Part shown: piece by piece, positions 50,032 through 57,864 of the stretch
How the letters are laid out: every line of letters starts with the position of its first letter
Numbering within the stretch: the first letter of the stretch is position 1
DNA from: CAZSRX01 sp964609675 [NCBI: uncultured Bacteroidota bacterium]
Lineage (GTDB): Bacteria; CLD3; SB21
DNA length: 64,000 nt
Direction: 5' to 3'
Assembly: GCA_964609675.1 (NCBI GenBank)
Contig: CAZSRX010000002.1
Location: 62,001-126,000 of the forward strand
The notes under the pieces: generated by a model
The model's database searches: none
Told to the model about the DNA's origin: nothing
The model's input: only the letters and a program-made list of their open reading frames with translations
Program-made: the position numbers and the translations under genes

Positions 50032-51072
50032 ATGAGCAAAGAAAAAGAAAAAAAAGAAATCCGCCGTATCCGGGTCGGTATTATCGGAACCGGCGCTATT
50101 GCCCAAACGATTCACCTTCCGATACTGTCGCGCATGGACGATGTGGAAATTGCGGCGCTTGCCGACATTGATAAACCCAAGCTCCAGACCTTGGCCGAGA
50201 AATATAAAGTCGCTGAATATTATCATGACCATCAGAAATTACTCGCCATGGATGGCATTGATGCCGTCCATATCTGCACGCCCAACAGCCTGCACGCGCC
50301 GATTGCTCTCGACGCGCTTGCGGCCGGCAAGCATGTGCTGGTCGAAAGACCGATTGCCCGCACAACCGACGAAGCCGAGGCCATGGTCGCCGAAGCCAAG
50401 AAAAGAAAAAAGATTCTCATGGTCGGCATGAACAACCGTTTTCGGCCGGACGCGATGATTCTGAAGAACTTCGTTGACGGTAACGAACTCGGAAATATTT
50501 TCTATACTAAGGCCGGATGGCTGAGGCGTCGCGGCAGCTGGAACGAAACCGGATGGGCCCGCAAAAAACATATCGCCGGCGGCGGCGTGTTCATCGACCT
50601 CGGCATCCCGATGCTCGACCTTTCCATGTGGCTGATGGGCAAACCCAAGCCGGTCAGTGTGTTCAGCGCGATGTATAACCACTTTCAGAAGGAAAGCGTT
50701 GAAGACTCCTCCACGGCCATGATCCGTTTTGAGAATAACGCGGTGTTGTCCCTGGAAGTCAGCTGGACCTTATTGATGGAAAACGACTTCACCTACACCA
50801 ATCTCTTCGGCACGCTGGGCGGCGCCCTGCTAAATCCGCTCCGCATTCATAAAGAGATGCACGGCAATCTGGTAAACGTGACGCCGACGAAAATCGAAAG
50901 GCCGGAATACCATTCACGGAAATCCTATGAATACGAAATCCGGCATTTTTATGAAAGCATCAAACACAACCGGCCGGTCATTTCAAGCGGTGAAGAAGCC
51001 GCGGAAATCATGCGCATCTCTCAGGCCATTTACCAGTCCGCAAAGGAAAAACGGGAAATCGTACTAAAGTGA
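50032..51072 (+). CDS. Gfo/Idh/MocA-family oxidoreductase
   Basis: 346 residues. Rossmann domain with GTGAIA (19-24), and the alpha/beta substrate domain from about 135. The catalytic E-K-P triplet of this family is here E105-R106-P107 (VERPIA), so the usual Lys is Arg. Other parts are regular: NNRFRPDA and GGGVFIDLGIPMLDL, with His or Asp positions less clear. Substrate would be a sugar or inositol derivative; its place near the inositol genes is only weak context. AGGAG sits about six bases before the ATG. Confidence 0.9.
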   Translation: MSKEKEKKEIRRIRVGIIGTGAIAQTIHLPILSRMDDVEIAALADIDKPKLQTLAEKYKVAEYYHDHQKLLAMDGIDAVHICTPNSLHAPIALDALAAGKHVLVERPIARTTDEAEAMVAEAKKRKKILMVGMNNRFRPDAMILKNFVDGNELGNIFYTKAGWLRRRGSWNETGWARKKHIAGGGVFIDLGIPMLDLSMWLMGKPKPVSVFSAMYNHFQKESVEDSSTAMIRFENNAVLSLEVSWTLLMENDFTYTNLFGTLGGALLNPLRIHKEMHGNLVNVTPTKIERPEYHSRKSYEYEIRHFYESIKHNRPVISSGEEAAEIMRISQAIYQSAKEKREIVLK

Positions 51073-51758
51073 TGCCCGGTCCGGACCGCAACTGCTTACA
51101 GATGACTGACTGCAACGACGTTTTAATCGAGAGCACCGCATCGTTTGTCCGCGATACCTGTTATAATGACGCATCCGGTCATGACTGGTTTCATATCGAA
51201 CGCGTATGGAAACTGGCCCTACGGATCGGTAAATGCGAAAACGCTGATTTATTCATCGTCCAGATGGCCGCGCTGCTTCACGACCTCGATGATTGGAAAT
51301 TACAAACTGTCGTTACCGATGAACCGCTGCGTACTGCGAATTATTTATTGAGCGTTTCGTCTGACAGGAAATTTATTGACAGCGTGCTGGCGATTATTGA
51401 AGAGGTCTCATTTAAAGGCGCCGGGACAGTGACCGTTCCAAGAACCGTTGAAGGAAAAGTCGTCCAGGACGCCGATCGTCTGGACGCTCTTGGCGCTATC
51501 GGCATCGCGCGGGCCTTTGCTTACGGCGGATTTAAAAGACGACGAATGCATGACCCTGATATTCCACCGCAGATCCACCAAAGCTTTGAAGAATATCAGA
51601 CGCGACAAAGTACGACCCTAAATCATTTCTACGAAAAATTGCTTCTGTTAAAAGATCGCATGAATACAGACACAGGCCGACAACTGGCTGAGAACCGGCA
51701 CCGGTATATGCTCCGCTATATCGAACAGTTCATGAACGAATGGAACGGCCGGCTGTAA
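51072..51758 (+). CDS. HD-domain phosphohydrolase
   Basis: 228 residues from the ATG at 51072, which overlaps the stop of the oxidoreductase (TGATG). A later ATG at 51102 would also fit the family. HD motif residues: His37 in GHDWFHIERVW, His70-Asp71 in LLHDLDDW and Asp in VQDADRLDALGAIGIARAF. Family members hydrolyse phosphate esters or nucleotides. This subgroup (YedJ-like) has no settled physiological substrate. Coupled to the gene before it. Confidence 0.9.
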   Translation: MPGPDRNCLQMTDCNDVLIESTASFVRDTCYNDASGHDWFHIERVWKLALRIGKCENADLFIVQMAALLHDLDDWKLQTVVTDEPLRTANYLLSVSSDRKFIDSVLAIIEEVSFKGAGTVTVPRTVEGKVVQDADRLDALGAIGIARAFAYGGFKRRRMHDPDIPPQIHQSFEEYQTRQSTTLNHFYEKLLLLKDRMNTDTGRQLAENRHRYMLRYIEQFMNEWNGRL

Positions 51759-51762
51759 GGAC

Positions 51763-53067
51763 TCAGTTGGAAACCGACGATTTTTCCCGGTGCACTTTAA
51801 CCTGCTGAATGCGTTTGGCGTTCTTCTTGGTTATCGTAAAAACAAGTCCGCCGAAATGCATGGTCTCGGATAAATTAGGAATATGCCCGGCCAGATGGTT
51901 CAGGAAACCCGCAAGGGTCTGATAATGCTCATCGTCGGCTATATCGCAGCCGAAATATTTGTTGAATGCATTAATACGTATCTTCGGACTGACCAAATAA
52001 CTGCCGTCGGTTAGCGCTTCAATCTCTTTCTGTTCGTCGTCGTATTCATCCTGTATCTGGCCGACGATTTTTTCAATGATATCCTCCAGGGTTACGATGC
52101 CGCTGGTGCCACCGAATTCGTCGGTTATCACGCCAAAATGGACTTTTTGTTTCAGGAAGTCCTGCATCAGGCGGTTGATGCTGATCATCTCCGGCGCAAA
52201 ATAAACCGGCCGTAGAATTTGTTCGAGACGGTTCGACGGATCGGCCTGATCCATTTTAAATAAATCTTTCATGTATAAAATTCCGATAACGGAATCGATG
52301 GTCTCCCGGTAAACGGGAATGCGGGAATAACCGCTGTCAATGGCCAATTTCCTGTTCTTTTCGAAAGGTTCGGCGATATCGAGGGCAAACACATCGGTGC
52401 GCGGCACCATAATTTCCCGGACGGTGGTTTCGGTAAAATCAAATATATTTTCAATCAGCTTATACTCCGTCGCGTCGATTACGCCGGTTTTTTGGCCGTC
52501 AGCAATCAGAAGACGGATTTCTTCTTCCGAATGGGCCAGACTTTTTTCACCCGTAGGATTGATGCCGACCACGCGCAGCATAAGATTCGCGCTGCTGTTC
52601 AGGATGTAGATAAACGGCCGGAATACCATATAAAACAAGCGAAGCGGCAGGGCAACGCCCAGCGTAAAGGTCTTGGGATATTGAATCGCGGCATATTTGG
52701 GCGCCTGCTCGCCCAATGTGATATGGAGAAATGTTATCATAGAAAATCCCAAAATAAACGAAACGGCGTGTATCATGCGGTCGTCGCCGATTCCCAGAAA
52801 ATTAATAACCGGTTCCACCAGACGCGACATAACCGGCTCGCCTATCCATCCCAAGGCGATACTGGCTATCGTAACGCCCAGTTGGGAGGTGGAAAGATAC
52901 ACATCGAGATGCGAAGTGACGTGTTTGGCAATTTTTGCCAGCCGGGGATTTTCCTTCGACAGCGTTTCAATCTGGGTGGAGCGGACTTTAACAATGGCAA
53001 ACTCGGCGGCTACAAAAAAGCCGTTGGTCAGCACCAGCGCCAGTATCGCTAGAATTTCAAGAAACAA
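51763..53067 (-). CDS. Hemolysin-family CNNM/CorC (DUF21-CBS) membrane protein
   Basis: 434 residues. N-terminal DUF21 domain with four helices (ILALVLTNGFFVAAEFAIV, TLGEQAPKYAAIQYP), then a CBS pair (about 205-330: IMVPRTDVFALD, EFGGTSGIVTLEDIIEKIVG) and a CorC_HlyC domain at the C-terminus. Family members handle magnesium or cobalt efflux, or the Mg homeostasis of bacteria. Start is TTG at 53067, supported by AGGAG five bases upstream. It is close to the HD gene but convergent with it, four bases apart at their stops. Confidence 0.93.
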   Translation of the reverse strand: MFLEILAILALVLTNGFFVAAEFAIVKVRSTQIETLSKENPRLAKIAKHVTSHLDVYLSTSQLGVTIASIALGWIGEPVMSRLVEPVINFLGIGDDRMIHAVSFILGFSMITFLHITLGEQAPKYAAIQYPKTFTLGVALPLRLFYMVFRPFIYILNSSANLMLRVVGINPTGEKSLAHSEEEIRLLIADGQKTGVIDATEYKLIENIFDFTETTVREIMVPRTDVFALDIAEPFEKNRKLAIDSGYSRIPVYRETIDSVIGILYMKDLFKMDQADPSNRLEQILRPVYFAPEMISINRLMQDFLKQKVHFGVITDEFGGTSGIVTLEDIIEKIVGQIQDEYDDEQKEIEALTDGSYLVSPKIRINAFNKYFGCDIADDEHYQTLAGFLNHLAGHIPNLSETMHFGGLVFTITKKNAKRIQQVKVHREKSSVSN

Positions 53068-53097
53068 TGGACTCCTGTAAATTAGTTCATAAATATA

Positions 53098-53125
53098 AAA
53101 GGTAATCCGGCAACCGATTACCTTT
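53098..53125 (-). terminator. Terminator after the aldehyde dehydrogenase gene
   Basis: Stem AAAGGTAATC (53098-53107) and GATTACCTTT (53116-53125). On the minus strand it is followed by TTTTATATTTAT. It ends the transcript of the gene at 53154, 27 bases after its stop. Confidence 0.85.
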
Positions 53126-53153
53126 CAAAATACAATTCAATTCGATGAAACGA

Positions 53154-54650
53154 TTATCGGCGGGTTTTCATAAATTCCTCAATAATGCGATCGATATCTT
53201 TTCCTGACAGGCCCTTGGTCCCGTAACTACCGGTTGGGGATGTCGGTACGGCCGGAGATACCACGCCGGAGGAACGGGCGATCTGTTCCTGCACAAAAGA
53301 GGATTGATAAGGCCGGATTTCAAAAGCCAGACGTTTGTAGTTAATCAGATGCATCGGCGTGATATTATCTGTGGTAATCGCTCCGCCCAGTGTTCCCGGG
53401 CCGAGTGTCATAGACGGCGCGACGCCGGTCGTATAACCTACACCACCCAGCGTAGATACGGTGTTGACCACAATACGGAACGCCGGTTTTTCCATGGCGA
53501 ACTTCATGATAATATCATGATCCGAGGAATGTATGGCCAGCGAATGCCCGATCCCGCCGTAGTTCAGAATACGAATACACAAGTCGCATCCCTCTTCCCA
53601 TCCGTTGACGAAATACAGCGCAAGCACCGGCGAAAGTTTTTCTGCGGACAGCGGTTCGGCGGGGCCTACGTCGCGGCAAGGGACGACCAGCGCTGTGGTG
53701 CTGGCGGGAACGCTGAAACCGGCCTTTTCGGCAATCACGGTGGCAAATTGCCCGACGACAGCGCCGTTCAGTTTACCGCACGGGAACATGTAACTTTCGA
53801 GTTTCCGTTTTTCTTCTTCGGAACAGATATGCACGCGATTATTACGGAGTTCTTCCATCACGCGTTCTTTGAGCGTGATATCGGCGATAAGCGCCTGTTC
53901 GGAGGTGCAAAGCACGCCGTTGTCGAAGCATTTGCCGGCGATGATATCGGCGACGGCTTTTTTTACGTCGGCGGTTTTCTCAACAAAAGCCGGCACATTG
54001 CCCGCGCCTACGCCGTATGCGGGCTTGCCGGAACTGTAAGCTTCCTTGACAATGCCCCAGCCGCCGGTGGCAAGAATGACTGAGGTTTCTTTACATTTCA
54101 TCAGCGCCTGCGTGCTTTCGATGGTCGGATGCTCCACACAGGTAATCAGTCCGGCCGGAGCGCCGGCGGATTCCGCCGCCTGCCGCATGATTTCCACGGC
54201 GGCCAGAGTGCATTGGGCGGCCTTGGGATGGGGCGCTACGGTGATGCCGTTTCCGGATTTCAGGGAAATAATTGTCTTGTACATCGCCGTCGAAGTTGGA
54301 TTGGTTACCGGCACGATTGCCGCTACCACCCCCATCGGCGAAGCAATTTTGTATAATTTCCGCTTCTCATCATGTTCCACCACGCCGATGGTTTTCATAT
54401 CTTTGATATAATCATACAGATATTTGGTGCCAAACTGGTTTTTGATGATTTTATCCTCGTAACGGCCCATTTTAGTCTCGTCTACGGCCATACGAGCCAG
54501 CTTCTCTGCCGCAGCATAACCGGCGTCGCACATCGCCTTGACGATGGTATCCACCTGCGCCTGGGTAAATTTTGCGTATAATTTCTGAGCGGCAGCGGAC
54601 GTACGCACCGCCTCACGGGCTTCCTGAATAGATATAAGGTCTTTGTCCAT
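53154..54650 (-). CDS. CoA-acylating aldehyde dehydrogenase (EutE/PduP-like)
   Basis: 498 residues. Converts an aldehyde plus CoA and NAD to acyl-CoA. The catalytic Cys is Cys248 in [11 protein letters not shown]; the acylating branch has this ICASEQ-like context. Other segments: [14 protein letters not shown] and [18 protein letters not shown]. The last 18 residues ([18 protein letters not shown]) follow a Gly/Ser/Pro linker and look like an amphipathic helix, as encapsulation peptides of bacterial microcompartment enzymes do. No shell-protein or partner gene lies nearby. Expected in the cytosol or inside a microcompartment. Confidence 0.92.
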   Translation of the reverse strand: MDKDLISIQEAREAVRTSAAAQKLYAKFTQAQVDTIVKAMCDAGYAAAEKLARMAVDETKMGRYEDKIIKNQFGTKYLYDYIKDMKTIGVVEHDEKRKLYKIASPMGVVAAIVPVTNPTSTAMYKTIISLKSGNGITVAPHPKAAQCTLAAVEIMRQAAESAGAPAGLITCVEHPTIESTQALMKCKETSVILATGGWGIVKEAYSSGKPAYGVGAGNVPAFVEKTADVKKAVADIIAGKCFDNGVLCTSEQALIADITLKERVMEELRNNRVHICSEEEKRKLESYMFPCGKLNGAVVGQFATVIAEKAGFSVPASTTALVVPCRDVGPAEPLSAEKLSPVLALYFVNGWEEGCDLCIRILNYGGIGHSLAIHSSDHDIIMKFAMEKPAFRIVVNTVSTLGGVGYTTGVAPSMTLGPGTLGGAITTDNITPMHLINYKRLAFEIRPYQSSFVQEQIARSSGVVSPAVPTSPTGSYGTKGLSGKDIDRIIEEFMKTRR

Positions 54651-54781
54651 AATCCTGATGCGTTGGTAATGATTTTTTTTAAATATAGAGTTTCATAAAA
54701 TCAGTTTCAAGTATTATATCTGATGGTCGATTGTAAACTGTTTTTTAGCCGGCGGTGCTGTTTCAACATGGTTTTCTTTCC

Positions 54782-55948
54782 TTACTGATCATCCACCCTG
54801 GCTTCAATTACATTTTGTATCGACGGTGAAACACGTGACAGGAAATCATAGCCCGTCATCGCTTCCAGGTCGTCCACACTGACACGGTACATTTTCCAAT
54901 CGTGGTAGCGAATCCCCTGTTCATTGGGCATGTCCACCGCGATGACCCGTGTGGCGGCTGTAACACCGTTAATACCGAGTCCCGGCGCATCCAGTACCAC
55001 GACGATTTTCCATGTCCGGTCAGGGACAGTCACTTTTCCGCCGGCGATCGTGCCACGTGCGCCAAAACCGCCGGATATCACAAACAGGTCTTTCCCTTGA
55101 GACGCCAGTGAGCGGGTGTAGTTTTCCAATTCCGCCCACGGGCCCTGATTATTATCCGGCGCCTGCGGAATCATGTTTGTCATCAGAAATGTCGCCGAAT
55201 TATCGGCAATAGTCAGGGTACGGTCGCCGGACGGACACATATGCCCGCGGTCATAGCCGCTGCCGGAGTAATCATAATGGTAAACCACATTCCAGCCCGC
55301 GGGTATATCCGGATCATAGCGGAAATCGTCCTGCCGGTTGACACTGCCGAGCCATGATGCATTCACCTGCCAGCTCACCCAGTTACAGGTTCCTTTTTGG
55401 TTATTGTAAGATAATACATATTGCGGCTTTTCCATTAAATAATTATTGGGCATATCGGTATTTTGCGCGGCCCCGCTGGGGTTGCCCAATATCATGTGGA
55501 TGCTGGCTGAACCGGCTGCGCTGTCGGCAACACTGACGGTCAGAAGATAGCTTTCCTTCGGGCTGTATGACTGGCCGGCGCCGTACACTTTAATGTAATA
55601 CGTCTGTGTTACGCGAATGAGGAATTCAATAAATTCCGTCTGCCCAAAGGTTTTAGTCGACTGAGCCAGCAAACTATCCCGGCTGTCGCGTAAATCCAGA
55701 TCATAGTTCCGGGAAGCCGGCACGGACAGCGACACAGCTATCTGTTTGTTGGCAGGCACAGAAATTTTATAGTAATCGACATCACTGATAGTTTCAATCA
55801 TCCCGCTGATGGAGGCCATTTCCGATTCAATGAGTACAGCCGTGGCCGGCGTATCATTGGAATCCGGAGAATCATCGGGCTCAATCAGTTCCGCACAACC
55901 GGTAATGACAATCAAAATGCTTAATAGTATTATCCGAATGGTTCTCAT
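54782..55948 (-). CDS. DNA/RNA non-specific endonuclease (NUC1) lipoprotein
   Basis: I start at the ATG at 55948, which opens a lipoprotein signal (MRTIRIILLSILIVITGC); in-frame upstream codons to 56107 lack such a start. About 388 residues. An N-terminal beta-sandwich (about 40-135; DSPDSNDTPATAVLIE through LLTVSVADSA) resembles the PPC domain. The NUC1 nuclease follows, with the DRGH motif (YDRGHMCPSGDRT) and the Asn-bearing MTNMIPQAPDNNQGPW. Would degrade nucleic acids outside the cytoplasm, for defence or nutrient use. Confidence 0.9.
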   Translation of the reverse strand: MRTIRIILLSILIVITGCAELIEPDDSPDSNDTPATAVLIESEMASISGMIETISDVDYYKISVPANKQIAVSLSVPASRNYDLDLRDSRDSLLAQSTKTFGQTEFIEFLIRVTQTYYIKVYGAGQSYSPKESYLLTVSVADSAAGSASIHMILGNPSGAAQNTDMPNNYLMEKPQYVLSYNNQKGTCNWVSWQVNASWLGSVNRQDDFRYDPDIPAGWNVVYHYDYSGSGYDRGHMCPSGDRTLTIADNSATFLMTNMIPQAPDNNQGPWAELENYTRSLASQGKDLFVISGGFGARGTIAGGKVTVPDRTWKIVVVLDAPGLGINGVTAATRVIAVDMPNEQGIRYHDWKMYRVSVDDLEAMTGYDFLSRVSPSIQNVIEARVDDQ

Positions 55949-56717
55949 AATATATACTTTGAATTTTTTAATATACATAATTCCATTCTTAATTACAAAC
56001 CGTTTATAAAAAACAATACGTATGGAAGCGGCAAAACTTAGCCGGGTAAAAAGGTTTTTTACCCGCGGCATAAACAGCACATCTACACGGGATTGTAAAC
56101 CGGCCATATAAACAGAATCGGATAACCCGCTTTCAGGTTCCGCAAAGGCCTGAATACCGGCTTATGGTAAACATTCGCGATTTCTTTTATAAGTTCCATC
56201 AAAAGATTCTGGCCGACATCTAAAAAACCCTACCGATAAATGAAAAGTTTATAATAAATCCGACATTCATTATCCCAGACGGATATTCGTGCCATTCAGG
56301 AAACGTCTCGCCCGGCCGTAAACGGTTTACCTATCCCATCGCTTTGCCGTTTAAAAATGGGAACATAAAGGAGAATCCGAAATGCACGGATAAGTATTTC
56401 AGCGCTACCAACCCTTCGATCGCGCTGATTGTATATACAGCAAATAAACCGACGGATAGTTACATAAACGCCGCCACAGAGTTGATGGTAATCGAGAAAA
56501 ATAAGGGCATGCGCCCCGTAATGCGTGATGGGCAGAAACAAACGGCAACCAGCTATGAATCCGTTACACAAACAGTGGATACACACCACATACCCATGTT
56601 TCAGCCATCAGGAATACATCTTCGGATGTTCCCGAATAATCCGCATCACCCCATAGGATGACGGCCAGAACCGTTAACGTAACCGAATGTCCTGAACCGC
56701 TGAATTTCCGAATGACG
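55949..56717. other. No confident gene; weak open frame on the plus strand
   Basis: A plus-strand frame at 56344-56661 (105 codons) has gene-like sequence around YINAATELMVIEKNKG and ends HHPIG, but upstream it is broken by stops and there is no recognisable family. An opposing frame is also open. The stretch could be a remnant of an older gene. I see no RNA gene or terminator here. Confidence 0.35.
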
Positions 56718-57527
56718 TCATTTTTTCAGTTCCATCGTCTGATAATCCAGTTCCGAACCAAACATACTGTGCGGGATCATATAAACAATGAGTAAAATAA
56801 CGGCCGCTGCAAGAACCCAGCGTTCCGGTTTTTTTGATTTATGAACCGCGACCACGGCCGCCAGCCATCCGATAAACGCAATCAAAGTTTTATTATCGGT
56901 CATATCGCTTCCGAAAGGCCATCCTGTCCACCAGGCGCCAAAGGCATACCATTGTACAACGGGGCCCAGCAGCAAACCGCCGATAAACAGACTCACCGCC
57001 GTGGCCCACGTCAGCTTTTTAAAGAGCGGTTTTTCAGAAAAACATTCCAGTCCGGCGCGTGTCGAAACCAGCATCCCGATAAACATGAATAACACGTGCA
57101 GCGTCAATATCCACATTGGTACATCCCCTTTAAAGCGTATGATAACCGGTTCCTCGCGAGGCAAAGTGAGGGTTTGTTCTTTGTAATTCAATTCTATGCG
57201 GTATATTAACTTCCCCGCAGGCGGCTGATAAGGCAAAATACCGGTCAGATAACCATCGTTATAAATCATCGGGACCAGCGTCCATTCATCCGGCGTTTTG
57301 TATCGCTTCCATTTCAGAATGCCGCTGACGGCGGAATCACTTATCTTTATTTTTACGGTATCATCCGAAAAACCTCCGTGACTGCGGTTCAAGATATACG
57401 AAACCGATATACCGCCTATTTCTGAAGTTCCCTTCAGGGGATACGTTGGCCCGGTCATGCGTTGGAAAAGGACCGATAAAAGCGTAATCGCAACGGCAAT
57501 AATCCAGAGTATGATGTGACGTTTCAA
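56718..57527 (-). CDS. Membrane protein with extracytoplasmic domain, unknown function
   Basis: 269 residues. One N-terminal helix (HIILWIIAVAITLLSVLFQ), a beta-rich domain of about 110 residues (KIKISDSAVSGILKWKRYK, IYRIELNYKEQTLTL) and four or five C-terminal helices (PMWILTLHVLFMFIGML, AVSLFIGGLLLGPVVQWYAF, TLIAFIGWLAAVVAV, WVLAAAVILLIVYMIPH). The WYAFGAWWTGWPFGSDMTD segment is likely a conserved signature. Start is TTG at 57527, behind AAGG. It reads away from the TPP riboswitch region. Function unknown. Confidence 0.78.
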   Translation of the reverse strand: MKRHIILWIIAVAITLLSVLFQRMTGPTYPLKGTSEIGGISVSYILNRSHGGFSDDTVKIKISDSAVSGILKWKRYKTPDEWTLVPMIYNDGYLTGILPYQPPAGKLIYRIELNYKEQTLTLPREEPVIIRFKGDVPMWILTLHVLFMFIGMLVSTRAGLECFSEKPLFKKLTWATAVSLFIGGLLLGPVVQWYAFGAWWTGWPFGSDMTDNKTLIAFIGWLAAVVAVHKSKKPERWVLAAAVILLIVYMIPHSMFGSELDYQTMELKK

Positions 57528-57685
57528 TGGCTGCCTTTCTTTTTAAAATTCCGGCAAATATTATAATCCAGATTCCTAAATGCAAGACACTTTTTTATTG
57601 CGTTTTTTCTTGCATTTTTTTTCTCTTTTAATTAAAATAACTTCGTACGGCATTAGCAGAAAATGTTCATTGAACCGCTTAGGAT

Positions 57686-57770
57686 TGTTTAGGGGTTGCT
57701 TTTGGGTCTTCCCGAAGCTGAGAACACACCCTTTGAACCTGATCCGGATAATACCGGCGTAGGGAAAACA
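57686..57770 (+). promoter_or_regulatory. TPP riboswitch (THI box)
   Basis: Conserved aptamer parts are present: CTGAGA (57718-57723), ACCCTTTGAACCTGATC (57728-57744) and ATACCGGCGTAGGGAA (57751-57766). Outer stem: TGTTT (57686-57690) with AAACA (57766-57770). It lies in the leader of the TonB receptor gene and is followed by a terminator, so thiamine pyrophosphate should switch transcription off. Confidence 0.95.
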
Positions 57771-57782
57771 GAATTATATTTA

Positions 57783-57831
57783 AAAACCGTTTTCATCCGT
57801 TCGCCGGATCCGAAAACGGTTTTTTTTTTTA
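57783..57831 (+). terminator. Riboswitch expression-platform terminator
   Basis: Stem ACCGTTTTC (57786-57794) and GAAAACGGT (57812-57820) with an inner ATCCG/CGGAT pair, then at least ten T. It sits between the aptamer and the TonB receptor start, where it would form when TPP is bound. Confidence 0.92.
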
Positions 57832-57864
57832 AGTTGTTTTATAATCTTGCAGAAAGGATTGAAT

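Noticed and set aside
55949-56107. Upstream in-frame start codons for the NUC1 lipoprotein
   Set aside because: They would bury the lipoprotein signal 53 residues inside the protein; the ATG at 55948 opens it directly.
57847-57864. In-frame TTG start for the TonB receptor
   Set aside because: The ribosome site AAAGGA fits the ATG at 57865, where the signal peptide begins.
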